Positions 1-6,897 of a stretch of 14,680 nucleotides of DNA are shown one piece after another. Source of the stretch: Tepidimonas sp. (GTDB lineage Bacteria > Pseudomonadota > Gammaproteobacteria > Burkholderiales > Burkholderiaceae_C); assembly GCA_025054905.1 (NCBI GenBank), contig JANWZF010000272.1, positions 1-14,680 on the forward strand. The letters are read 5' to 3'. How positions within the stretch are numbered: the first letter of the stretch is position 1; every line of letters starts with the position of its first letter. The notes below the pieces were generated by a model. It did no database searches. It had not been told where the DNA came from and was given only the letters and a program-made list of their open reading frames with translations. The translations under genes were made by a program, and so were the position numbers.

Positions 1-103
1 CATATTGTTCCACGGCGGGATGCGAGGGCCGTCGATGAGGGTTTCCCGCGCGGGCTGCCGAGGGCGTGCAAAGAAATCGGGGCTCCGGTACGATCCGGAT
101 CCA

Positions 104-117
104 AACGAACGTTCGTT
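104..117. promoter_or_regulatory. 14-bp perfect palindrome, TetR-operator style
   Basis: AACGAAC is followed directly by GTTCGTT, a perfect 14-bp palindrome. It lies 16 bases before the chosen start of the membrane diguanylate cyclase. A possible -10 element TACGAT sits at 89-94, with only a poor -35, so the palindrome would fall at or just after the transcription start, where a repressor could block the promoter. Palindromes of this AACGnnCGTT type are typical of TetR-family operators. The first three bases of the window (CAT) could be the start codon of a divergent gene to the left, which would fit a regulator controlling its own and the neighbouring promoter. Three bases cannot prove that. 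The palindrome is seen; the regulator is inferred. Confidence 0.45.
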
Positions 118-133
118 GACCCCAAGCCCGGCG

Positions 134-1207
134 ATGGTTGCTTTTTCCCGCCCCCCGATGCCGCTGACGGCCCGTGACGGTGCCGTTGTCCACAGCGGCT
201 GGGCGGGGCTGTGGGCGCGCATCAGCGCCGACTACACGCTAGGTGTGCTGGTCTTGGGGGTGCTGGTGGCGGTGGTGTGGCTGCTGCCGTTTGCCGTCTA
301 CCGAGCCTGGCAGGGCAACTGGGTGGCCATGGGCAACGATCTGGTGCTGTCGGTGCTGCTGAGCGGCGCGGCCGGCTATGCCTGGCGCACCGGCGACACG
401 CGCGGGCCGGGGTGGGTGGTGGCGTTGGCCATCGTCGGCGGTATCTGGGCCATCGGTCTGGCGGCGCGTTTTGCCGCACTGTTCTGGACCTATCCGGGAG
501 TGCTGATGTTGTTTTTCTTGGTGCCGCCGCTGCCCGCGGTGCTGCTCGGGGTGGTGGCGGTCGGGGGAGCGGCCAGCCTGTCGTGGCAAGAGCTGGGCGG
601 CACCGAGGGGCTGCCGTTCTTCGTGTTCACCGCCATGCTGACGGCGCTGCTGGGCTACGTCGTGGCGCAGCAGGCGCAGCGCCACATCACCGGCTGGCGC
701 GCGCTGAGCTTGCTGGATGCGCTGACCGGGGTCGGCAACCGCCGGTTGCTGGAGCTGGAGTTGGCGCAGGCCGCCGCCAAGGGACAAAGTTTGGGTGTGT
801 TGGCGGTGCTGGATCTGGACCACTTCAAGGCGATCAACGACCGCCTCGGCCACGACGGCGGGGATGCGGTGTTGCGCGGATTTGCCGCCGTGGCGCAGGC
901 CGTGCTGCGCAAGACCGACCGGCTGTACCGGCTCGGCGGCGAGGAATTCGTGCTGTGGCTGCCGCATGGCCAGCGGCAGACCACCGAGGTTCTGCTGCAG
1001 CGCTTGCGGGCCGCGGTGGCGGCGCAGCTGCGCACGGGTGACGAGCAGCCGGTGACGTTTTCGGTCGGGGTGGCGGAGCATGCCTGCGGAGAGCCTTGGC
1101 CGGCCTGTTTGGCCAGGGCCGATGCGGCGCTGTACCGTGCCAAGCGGGCGGGACGCGACCGCATCGAGTGGACCGCGACCGAGCCAAGGCAGCCCGCGCG
1201 CGCCTAA
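134..1207 (+). CDS. membrane-bound diguanylate cyclase (GGDEF domain)
   Basis: Predicted to make cyclic di-GMP from two GTP at the inner membrane. Counting from the chosen ATG, roughly the first 180 residues hold about five or six hydrophobic segments (for example VLVLGVLVAVVWLLPF and GVLMLFFLVPPLPAVLLG). They match no sensor domain I can name. The C-terminal half is a full GGDEF domain: DALTGVGNRR, the metal-binding DLDHFKAINDRLGHDGGD, the active-site loop GGEEF, and a late SVGVA strand. RKTD lies five residues before GGEEF and is the RxxD product-inhibition site, so feedback control by c-di-GMP is expected. The frame stays open upstream to position 5, but that stretch is basic, shows no domain character and overlaps the palindrome. 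I therefore start at 134 (357 residues); ATG 158 is nearly as good. Neither has a clear Shine-Dalgarno sequence. The gene converges on the second GGDEF gene. Confidence 0.93.
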   Translation: MVAFSRPPMPLTARDGAVVHSGWAGLWARISADYTLGVLVLGVLVAVVWLLPFAVYRAWQGNWVAMGNDLVLSVLLSGAAGYAWRTGDTRGPGWVVALAIVGGIWAIGLAARFAALFWTYPGVLMLFFLVPPLPAVLLGVVAVGGAASLSWQELGGTEGLPFFVFTAMLTALLGYVVAQQAQRHITGWRALSLLDALTGVGNRRLLELELAQAAAKGQSLGVLAVLDLDHFKAINDRLGHDGGDAVLRGFAAVAQAVLRKTDRLYRLGGEEFVLWLPHGQRQTTEVLLQRLRAAVAAQLRTGDEQPVTFSVGVAEHACGEPWPACLARADAALYRAKRAGRDRIEWTATEPRQPARA

Positions 1208-1221
1208 ACCGCACCAGGCGC
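1200..1221. terminator. weak hairpin between the convergent GGDEF genes
   Basis: GCGCCT (1200-1205) can pair with AGGCGC (1216-1221) across a 10-base loop. The left arm runs into the TAA stop of the upstream gene. A second AGGCGC copy at 1222-1227 could pair instead. There is no T-tract on either strand and the stem is short, so this is at best a weak bidirectional terminator. Confidence 0.22.
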
Positions 1222-1227
1222 AGGCGC

Positions 1228-2724
1228 TCAGGTGGGGCGGTCGGTGCGGCGCCGCGCCGGGGGATGCTGCTCGTAGTAGCGGGCCTTGTCGGTGTACATG
1301 GCACGGTCGGCGGTTTGCAGCGTGGCCTCCAACGATTCGCCGGCCTGGCACACCGCCAGCCCCATCGACAGCGACAGTGGGCGGCCCGGATAGAACTGGT
1401 TGTTGAGCTCCAGCACCTGCATGATTTGTTGCTGCGCAGCGCGCGCCTCGTCCTCGCCGCAGCCCGGCAGCAGCACGACAAATTCGTCGCCGCCGATGCG
1501 CGCGGCCACCCCAGGGGGCTCCACTGCCTTGCCCAGCACTTCGCCGGCGCGGCGCAGCAGGGCGTCGCCGGCGGCGTGGCCCAGGTCATCGTTGGCCAGC
1601 TTCAGCCCGTTGACGTCCACCGCCAGCACCGCCACCGGCCACGGGCCGCGGCGGTTCAGGCGGGCCAGCTCCTCGTTGAAGTAAGCGCGGTTGCGCAACC
1701 GGGTCAGCACGTCGTGCTTGCCAAGGTACTCCAGATAGGCTTCGGCCTTTTTGCGTGCAGTGATGTCCACCAACGAGACCAGCACCAGATCCCAGTGCTC
1801 GCGATGGTCTTCGAGGATGGCGAACTGCATGTGCAGGTGCAGCTTGTCGTCGTGGAGGGTGTAGTTGACGACCTCGCGTTCGTAGGTGGTCTGGCCGGCC
1901 CACAGCTCGCGCAGCTGCTCGGCGAAGGAGTCCTGCATCTCGTCGCGAAACATCCGGTGCAGCTGGCCCAGCAGCGTGCGCTTGTCGGGTGCGCCAAACA
2001 GGCGCAGGGTATGACGGTTGACGTCGATGACGCGAATTTCCTGCATGCAGCGCGTCACGAATTCCGGGTGCACCTTCAGGAACGTGGCGAAATCGACGAT
2101 GCCGCTGGCGCGCACTTCGTCCAGCAGCGCCTTGACTGCCGAGAAATCCTCCACCCACAGCGACACGGGCGAGCGCTCGAACAGATCGCGCGCGTAGCGT
2201 TCGCTGGCGGCCAGCTGGGCCTCGGCCTGCACCCGTGCGGTCAGGTCTTCCAGCGACACCAGCACGCGCTGCCAGGTCGATTCGTGGCCGGGCAAAATGC
2301 GCAGGCGCACCAGCACGTCCAGCCGCGTGCCATCCAGCGCGTAATTGACCGTCTGGTTTTCCACCAGGGTGGCGCCGTCCCACAGCGCCTGCCACTCACG
2401 CACGGCGTTGGCGCGCATATCCCCGCTAAAAATACGGCCCAGTCCATCGAGCAGGCTCGCGTGGTCGCGGGCCTTGAACAGGCTGAGCGTGCGCTGGTTG
2501 ACGCGCAGCACGCGCAGACAGCGCAGGCACTGCTCGATGCGTTCAGGTGCGTCGGCCAGATGGGCCGCCAGGTCGGTCACGCCCTCGGCGCGCCAGCGCT
2601 CGAACAGCGCGCGCAGGGCACTGAAATCTTCCAGCCACAGCGACACCGGGGCCAGCTCGAAGAGGGTGTCAAAGTCAACCTCAGCCGCGGGGGGCGGCGC
2701 TTCGGGCGGGTCAAACGTCATCAT
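1228..2724 (-). CDS. soluble diguanylate cyclase with two tandem PAS-like modules
   Basis: A 498-residue cytoplasmic protein with no membrane segment. Residues about 21-164 and 181-324 are two copies of one sensor module. Both start LFE-x-x-PVSLW, carry EDFSA, and end in a VLVSL-x-D-x-TAR strand typical of a PAS-to-effector linker. The GGDEF domain follows from about residue 335: HDVLTRLRNR, the metal-binding DVNGLKLANDDLGHAAGD, and GGDEF at 411-415. The four residues at the usual RxxD position are EPPG, so the inhibitory site is absent. It is predicted to make c-di-GMP in response to an unknown ligand or partner sensed by the PAS-like modules. The start is ATGATG at 2724/2721, with no strong Shine-Dalgarno sequence. 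A good promoter lies upstream at 2764-2792. It is divergent from recG. Confidence 0.93.
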   Translation of the reverse strand: MMTFDPPEAPPPAAEVDFDTLFELAPVSLWLEDFSALRALFERWRAEGVTDLAAHLADAPERIEQCLRCLRVLRVNQRTLSLFKARDHASLLDGLGRIFSGDMRANAVREWQALWDGATLVENQTVNYALDGTRLDVLVRLRILPGHESTWQRVLVSLEDLTARVQAEAQLAASERYARDLFERSPVSLWVEDFSAVKALLDEVRASGIVDFATFLKVHPEFVTRCMQEIRVIDVNRHTLRLFGAPDKRTLLGQLHRMFRDEMQDSFAEQLRELWAGQTTYEREVVNYTLHDDKLHLHMQFAILEDHREHWDLVLVSLVDITARKKAEAYLEYLGKHDVLTRLRNRAYFNEELARLNRRGPWPVAVLAVDVNGLKLANDDLGHAAGDALLRRAGEVLGKAVEPPGVAARIGGDEFVVLLPGCGEDEARAAQQQIMQVLELNNQFYPGRPLSLSMGLAVCQAGESLEATLQTADRAMYTDKARYYEQHPPARRRTDRPT

Positions 2725-2763
2725 GGCTGCACCGTGGCGGATGGGCTCCAGCGGGATAGCCCC

Positions 2764-2792
2764 ATCTTAAGGGGGGATGGGCGGTCTGTCGA
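2764..2792 (-). promoter_or_regulatory. sigma-70-type promoter of the PAS-GGDEF gene
   Basis: Read on the minus strand, TCGACA (2787-2792, five of six to TTGACA), a 17-base spacer and TAAGAT (2764-2769, four of six to TATAAT) form a well-spaced promoter. Transcription would start near 2757, giving a leader of about 33 bases before the ATG at 2724. The same bases can form a small hairpin, CCCATC (2761-2766) with GATGGG (2776-2781). The 100-base divergent region 2725-2824 also has to carry the recG promoter. Confidence 0.55.
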
Positions 2793-2801
2793 TGACGCCG
2801 G

Positions 2802-2824
2802 GGCGGCGATGTAGCATCGCCGCC
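2802..2824 (+). promoter_or_regulatory. perfect hairpin abutting the recG start codon
   Basis: GGCGGCGATG (2802-2811), a TAG loop (2812-2814) and CATCGCCGCC (2815-2824) make a perfect 10-bp stem that ends exactly one base before the recG ATG at 2825. No Shine-Dalgarno sequence fits in this space. TAGCAT at 2812-2817 also resembles a -10 element and would place the transcription start at 2824-2825, making a leaderless recG message. The corresponding -35 (TCGATG, 2789-2794) is poor. The palindrome is certain. Whether it acts as an RNA structure, a protein site or by chance is not. Confidence 0.4.
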
Positions 2825-4969
2825 ATGCCGCGCCGCGCTGCCGTTCCCGCCCCGCTCGAAACCACCGCCGGGACCTCCGCACGTGCCCGCGGGCCCCAGC
2901 AGGCGCTGCAGCGGCTGGGGCTGCGCCGGCCGCAGGACCTGGTGCTGCACCTGCCGCTGCGTTACGAGGATTACACCCGCGTGACGCCGCTGGCCCAGGC
3001 GCGCGACGGCGACGAGGTGCTGGTGGAGGGCACCGTGCTGCACAGTGAGGTGCACACGCGCGGGCGGCGCCAGCTGGTGGCGCTGCTGGCCGACGAGAGC
3101 GGGGCGCGGGTGACGCTGCGCTTTTTTACGTTCTATCCGGCGCAGCGTCGCCTGCTGGCGCCGGGGGCGCGGGTGCGCGCCTTCGGTGAGCTGCGCGGGG
3201 GATGGGCTGGCTGGAGCATGGTGCATCCGCGTCTGCTGGCGCCCGAGGCGCCGCTGCCCGCTGGCCTGACACCGGTCTATCCCACCACCGCAGGTCTGCC
3301 GCAGGCCTACCTGCGCGCGGCGATTGCGCGCGCGCTGCAGCGCATGACCTGGGAAGAGACGATCGCCCCCGAGGCGCTGGCGGAGCTGCCGGGCGCGCAG
3401 GGGCGACCCTGGACGCTGCGCGAGGCGTTGCAGTTGCTGCACCAGCCTCCGGCCGGCACACCGGTGCAGGCGCTGCTGGATCGCAGCCATCCGGCCTGGC
3501 TGCGTCTGAAGGCGGAGGAGCTGTTGGCGCAACAGCTGGCCCAGTGGCAGGCTCGCCAGGCGCGCGCGCAGCTGCGTGCCGCACCGTTGCAGGCGCGGCC
3601 CGGCGGGCTGCCGCAACGTCTGTTGCAGGTGCTGCCGTTTGCGCTGACCGCCGCGCAGCAGCGGGCCTGGCAGGATATCGCGGCCGATCTGGCGCGCCCG
3701 CAGCCGATGCACCGCCTGCTGCAGGGGGACGTGGGCAGTGGCAAGACGGTGGTGGCGGCGCTGGCCGCAGCGGTGGCCATCGACGCGGGTTGGCAGTGTG
3801 CGCTGATGGCCCCCACCGAGCTTTTGGCCGAGCAGCATTTTGGCAAGCTGGTGCAGTGGTTGCAGCCGCTGCTGCAGCCGCTGGGGCGCGAGGTGGTCTG
3901 GCTCAGCGGTGGCCACAGCGGCACCCAGCGCCGCGCCGCCCTGGCGGCGGTGGCCGACGGCCGGGCCGCGCTGGTGGTGGGCACGCATGCGGTGATTCAG
4001 CAGCAGGTCCGCTTCGCGCGCCTGGGGCTGGCGATCGTGGACGAGCAGCATCGCTTTGGCGTCGCGCAGCGCCTGGCGCTGCGCGGCAAACGCGTCGAAC
4101 CGCAGGCGCTGGAGCCGCATCTGCTGATGATGAGCGCCACGCCCATTCCACGCACGCTGGCGATGGCGGCGTTGGGCGACTTGGACGTCTCCACCCTCGA
4201 TGAACTGCCGCCCGGCCGCACCCCCGTGGTGACCAAGCTGCTCAGCCACGCACGCCGCCCGCAGGTCATCGAGCGCATCCGCCAACAGGTGGCCCAGGGG
4301 CGTCAAGCCTACTGGGTATGCCCGCTGGTGGACGACAGCGAGGCGCTCGATTTGCGTGCGGCCACCGCCACCCACGCCGAGCTGCAGTTGGCCCTGCAGG
4401 GCGTCTGCGGCCCGGACGGTCGTCCGGTGCAGGTCGGGCTGCTGCACGCGCGTCTGCCGACGGCCGACAAAAGGGCCATCATGGGGGCGTTTGCCGCCGG
4501 GCAGATGGCGGTGCTGGTGGCCACCACGGTCATCGAGGTCGGGGTCGACGTGCCCAACGCGTCGTTGATGGTCATCGAGCACGCCGAACGTTTTGGCCTG
4601 AGCCAGCTGCACCAGCTGCGCGGCCGGGTTGGGCGCGGCACCCAGGCTTCGGTGTGCGTGCTGCTGTACAGCCCGGCAGAGGACGGGCGTCTGAATGAGG
4701 CCGCGCGCCAGCGGTTGCGTGCGATGGTGGAGACGCACGATGGCTTTGAGATCGCACAACGCGACCTGGCCATCCGTGGCCCGGGCGACTATCTGGGCGC
4801 GCGCCAGTCGGGCGCGCCGCTGCTGCGCTTTGCCGACCTGCTCGTCGACGAGCCGTTGCTGGCGTGGGCGCAGCGCTGGGCGCCGCGGCTGTGGCGCGAC
4901 GATCCCCAGCGCGCGCGCCAGCACGTGCAGCGCTGGCTGGGCGCGTGCGTGGACTATCTGAAAGCTTGA
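2825..4969 (+). CDS. recG: ATP-dependent DNA helicase RecG
   Basis: RecG remodels stalled replication forks and branch-migrates Holliday junctions. The 714-residue length from ATG 2825 matches the family (E. coli 693). An N-terminal wedge/OB region (LRYEDYT, then a beta-rich stretch to about residue 140) precedes the helicase core: Walker A GDVGSGKT at 301-308, TELLAEQHF, Walker B box DEQH at 406-409 within DEQHRFGVAQR, MSATPIPRT at 436-443, TTVIEVGVDVPNA, and motif VI QLRGRVGRG at 597-605. The C-terminal GPGDYLGARQSG is the RecG form of GPGEFLGTRQSG. The frame opens further upstream to ATG 2777, but that would add residues encoded by the hairpin, and 2825 gives the usual N-terminus. oxyR follows after 35 bases. 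Confidence 0.97.
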   Translation: MPRRAAVPAPLETTAGTSARARGPQQALQRLGLRRPQDLVLHLPLRYEDYTRVTPLAQARDGDEVLVEGTVLHSEVHTRGRRQLVALLADESGARVTLRFFTFYPAQRRLLAPGARVRAFGELRGGWAGWSMVHPRLLAPEAPLPAGLTPVYPTTAGLPQAYLRAAIARALQRMTWEETIAPEALAELPGAQGRPWTLREALQLLHQPPAGTPVQALLDRSHPAWLRLKAEELLAQQLAQWQARQARAQLRAAPLQARPGGLPQRLLQVLPFALTAAQQRAWQDIAADLARPQPMHRLLQGDVGSGKTVVAALAAAVAIDAGWQCALMAPTELLAEQHFGKLVQWLQPLLQPLGREVVWLSGGHSGTQRRAALAAVADGRAALVVGTHAVIQQQVRFARLGLAIVDEQHRFGVAQRLALRGKRVEPQALEPHLLMMSATPIPRTLAMAALGDLDVSTLDELPPGRTPVVTKLLSHARRPQVIERIRQQVAQGRQAYWVCPLVDDSEALDLRAATATHAELQLALQGVCGPDGRPVQVGLLHARLPTADKRAIMGAFAAGQMAVLVATTVIEVGVDVPNASLMVIEHAERFGLSQLHQLRGRVGRGTQASVCVLLYSPAEDGRLNEAARQRLRAMVETHDGFEIAQRDLAIRGPGDYLGARQSGAPLLRFADLLVDEPLLAWAQRWAPRLWRDDPQRARQHVQRWLGACVDYLKA

Positions 4970-4978
4970 GCCGATAAT
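4950..4978 (+). promoter_or_regulatory. probable oxyR promoter inside the recG 3' end
   Basis: TGGACT (4950-4955, four of six to TTGACA), a 17-base spacer and GATAAT (4973-4978, five of six to TATAAT) fit a sigma-70 promoter. Transcription would start near 4985, with about 20 bases of leader. The leader contains AAGAGG (4990-4995), a Shine-Dalgarno sequence nine bases before the oxyR ATG. The -35 overlaps the last recG codons, so oxyR can probably be transcribed independently of recG. I could not fit a full OxyR binding site here. Confidence 0.5.
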
Positions 4979-5004
4979 GCCGGGCCTGCAAGAGGCTGTC
5001 CACG

Positions 5005-5967
5005 ATGACCCTGACCGAACTCAAATACATCGTCGCGGTGGCGCGCGAGCGGCATTTCGGCCGCGCGGCCGAGGCCTGCTTCGTGTCGCAGCCGACGCTG
5101 TCGGTGGCGATCAAAAAGCTGGAAGAGGAGCTGGAGGTCAAGATCTTCGAGCGCAGCGCGGCGGAGGTCTCCGTAACCCCGCTGGGCGAGGAGATCGTGC
5201 GCCAGGCGCAGGTGGTGCTGGAGCAGGCCGCGGCGATCAAGGAAATCGCCAAGCGTGGCAAGGACCCCTTGGCCGGACCGCTGCGGCTGGGCCTGATCTA
5301 CACGATCGCGCCGTACCTGCTGCCTGACCTGGTGCGGCAGGTGATCGAGCGGGCACGCCAGATGCCGCTGATCCTGCAGGAAAATTTCACCGCCAAGCTG
5401 CTGGAGCAGCTGCGCCTGGGCGAAATCGATGCGGCGATCCTGGCCGAGCCGTTTCCGGACGCCAACCTGGCGGTGGCACCGTTGTACGACGAGCCGTTTG
5501 TGGCGGTGGTGCCGCGCGACCACCCGTTGGCGCAACGCGACAGCGTCACGGTGGAGGAGCTCAAGCGCGAGACGATGCTGCTGCTGGGCAACGGGCACTG
5601 CTTTCGCGACCACGTGTTGCAGGTGTGCCCGGAGTTTGCGCGCTTTTCCGACAATGCCGAAGGCATCCAGAAGAGCTTTGAGGGCTCGTCGCTGGAGACC
5701 ATCAAGCACATGGTGGCCGCCGGCATGGGCGTGACGCTGGTGCCGCGGCTGTCGGTGCCCAAGGGGGCCCTGCCCGGTGAGCGCGACGGTACGGTGGCTG
5801 CCGATGGCGTGCAGGCGTATGTGCGTTACCTGCCGCTGGCCGGTGAGCCGCCGACCCGCCGCGTGGTGCTGGTGTGGCGCCGCAGCTTTACCCGGTACGA
5901 GGCGATCGCCGCGCTGCGCAATGCGGTCTACGCGTGCGAGCTGCCCGGCTGCAAACGTTTGACCTGA
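5005..5967 (+). CDS. oxyR: peroxide-sensing LysR-family regulator OxyR
   Basis: A 320-residue LysR-type activator. The N-terminal winged helix-turn-helix includes FGRAAEACFVSQPTLSVAIK at about residues 18-37, followed by the KLEEELEVKIFER linker. The decisive sign is GHCFRDHVLQVC: cysteines at residues 199 and 208, which are exactly the E. coli OxyR positions that form the disulfide on exposure to hydrogen peroxide. A second family signature, SSLETIKHMVAAGMGVTLVP, follows. On oxidation it is expected to activate catalase, alkyl hydroperoxide reductase and related genes. The start at 5005 has an AAGAGG Shine-Dalgarno sequence and a nearby promoter. ubiA begins six bases after its stop, so the two are probably co-transcribed. 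In related betaproteobacteria oxyR is commonly found next to recG, which supports the assignment. Confidence 0.96.
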   Translation: MTLTELKYIVAVARERHFGRAAEACFVSQPTLSVAIKKLEEELEVKIFERSAAEVSVTPLGEEIVRQAQVVLEQAAAIKEIAKRGKDPLAGPLRLGLIYTIAPYLLPDLVRQVIERARQMPLILQENFTAKLLEQLRLGEIDAAILAEPFPDANLAVAPLYDEPFVAVVPRDHPLAQRDSVTVEELKRETMLLLGNGHCFRDHVLQVCPEFARFSDNAEGIQKSFEGSSLETIKHMVAAGMGVTLVPRLSVPKGALPGERDGTVAADGVQAYVRYLPLAGEPPTRRVVLVWRRSFTRYEAIAALRNAVYACELPGCKRLT

Positions 5968-5973
5968 CTGACG

Positions 5974-6867
5974 ATGGCTGCCGTTTGGCTTGATGTTGCG
6001 CGATCGTGGCGCACGCGTCTGGCGCTGTACCTGGATCTGATCCGCTGGGACCGGCCGGCGGGCTGGCTGCTTTTGCTGTGGCCGACTCTGTCGGGGCTGT
6101 GGTTGGCCGCCGGGGGCTGGCCGGGCTGGCATCTGCTGCTGGTGTTCGTGGCCGGCACCGTGCTGATGCGCAGTGCCGGCTGCTGCATCAACGATGTGGC
6201 CGACCGCGAGTTCGACCGTCACGTCCAGCGCACCGCGCAGCGGCCGGTGACCAGCGGGCGGCTGAGCGTGCGCGAGGCGCTGCTGGTTGGCGCGGTGCTG
6301 GCGCTGGTGGCCTTCGGGCTGGTGCTGACCACCCAGCCGGCGGCGGTGGCGTGGTCGCTGGCGGCCTTGGCGGTGGCGGTGTTTTATCCTTACACGAAGC
6401 GGTTTTTCGCGATGCCGCAGGCGGTGCTCGGGGTGGCCTTCAGCTTTGGCATCCCGATGGCGTTTGCCGCCGTGCGCGGAGAGGTGCCACCGCTGGCCTG
6501 GGGGCTGCTCGTCTCCAACCTGTTCTGGGTGCTGGCCTACGACACCGAGTACGCGATGGTCGACCGCGACGACGACCTGCGCATCGGGATCCGCACCTCG
6601 GCCATCACGCTGGGCCGCTGGGATGTGCCTGCGGTGCTGTTGTTCTATGCGCTGCACCTGGTGTCGTGGACGGCGCTGGTGTGGCCGCACGCGGGCGGGC
6701 CTTGGTTTGCCGCCGGGGTGGTGGCGGCCGCCCTGCAGGTGGTGTGGCACGCCCGGTTGATCCGCACACGCTCGCGGCAAGGGTGCTTTGCCGCGTTTCG
6801 GGTCAACCACTGGCTTGGTGCGGCGCTGTTTGCCGGTCTGGCGCTGCAGCTGGCGCTGGGTGCCTGA
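5974..6867 (+). CDS. ubiA: 4-hydroxybenzoate polyprenyltransferase UbiA
   Basis: An inner-membrane enzyme that attaches the polyprenyl tail to 4-hydroxybenzoate in ubiquinone synthesis. At 297 residues it matches E. coli UbiA (290). RWDRPAGWLLLLWPT opens the protein. The first aspartate-rich motif NDVADREFD (N73, D74, D77, D81) and the second, YDTEYAMVDRDDD (D190, D197 and following), hold the magnesium and prenyl diphosphate. Between and after them are about eight hydrophobic segments. The ATG is six bases after the oxyR stop, with only a weak ribosome site, so translation may depend on oxyR. It ends in the hairpin shared with the convergent proC. Confidence 0.96.
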   Translation: MAAVWLDVARSWRTRLALYLDLIRWDRPAGWLLLLWPTLSGLWLAAGGWPGWHLLLVFVAGTVLMRSAGCCINDVADREFDRHVQRTAQRPVTSGRLSVREALLVGAVLALVAFGLVLTTQPAAVAWSLAALAVAVFYPYTKRFFAMPQAVLGVAFSFGIPMAFAAVRGEVPPLAWGLLVSNLFWVLAYDTEYAMVDRDDDLRIGIRTSAITLGRWDVPAVLLFYALHLVSWTALVWPHAGGPWFAAGVVAAALQVVWHARLIRTRSRQGCFAAFRVNHWLGAALFAGLALQLALGA

Positions 6868-6897
6868 GCGGCGACCCCAACAGGCGGCCGCTCAGGC
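6862..6897. terminator. shared bidirectional hairpin between ubiA and proC
   Basis: GCCTGAGCGGC (6862-6872) and GCCGCTCAGGC (6887-6897) form a perfect 11-bp stem with a 14-base loop. The left arm contains the ubiA TGA (6865-6867). The right arm contains the proC TGA in reverse (6892-6894). Because the repeat is symmetric, it would fold in either transcript. There is no T-tract, so release may need Rho, or the hairpin may mainly protect 3' ends. Confidence 0.6.

Noticed and set aside
1096..2814. 572-codon plus-strand frame opposite the PAS-GGDEF gene
   Set aside because: It overlaps the end of the membrane cyclase and mirrors a gene with intact GGDEF motifs. No domain is visible.
2711..4924. 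737-codon open frame on the minus strand opposite recG
   Set aside because: It is the antisense shadow of recG, with low-complexity Q/R/H-rich translation and no domain. It would also overlap the start of the PAS-GGDEF gene.
4943..4976. possible OxyR binding site at the oxyR promoter
   Set aside because: CTAT and GATA elements are present, but the ATAG-type half-sites do not align at the spacing known for OxyR. The resemblance is only the promoter's own AT-rich bases.
4954..6810. 618-codon minus-strand frame opposite oxyR and ubiA
   Set aside because: It is antisense to two well-identified genes. Its translation is rich in H, Q and R and lacks any motif.
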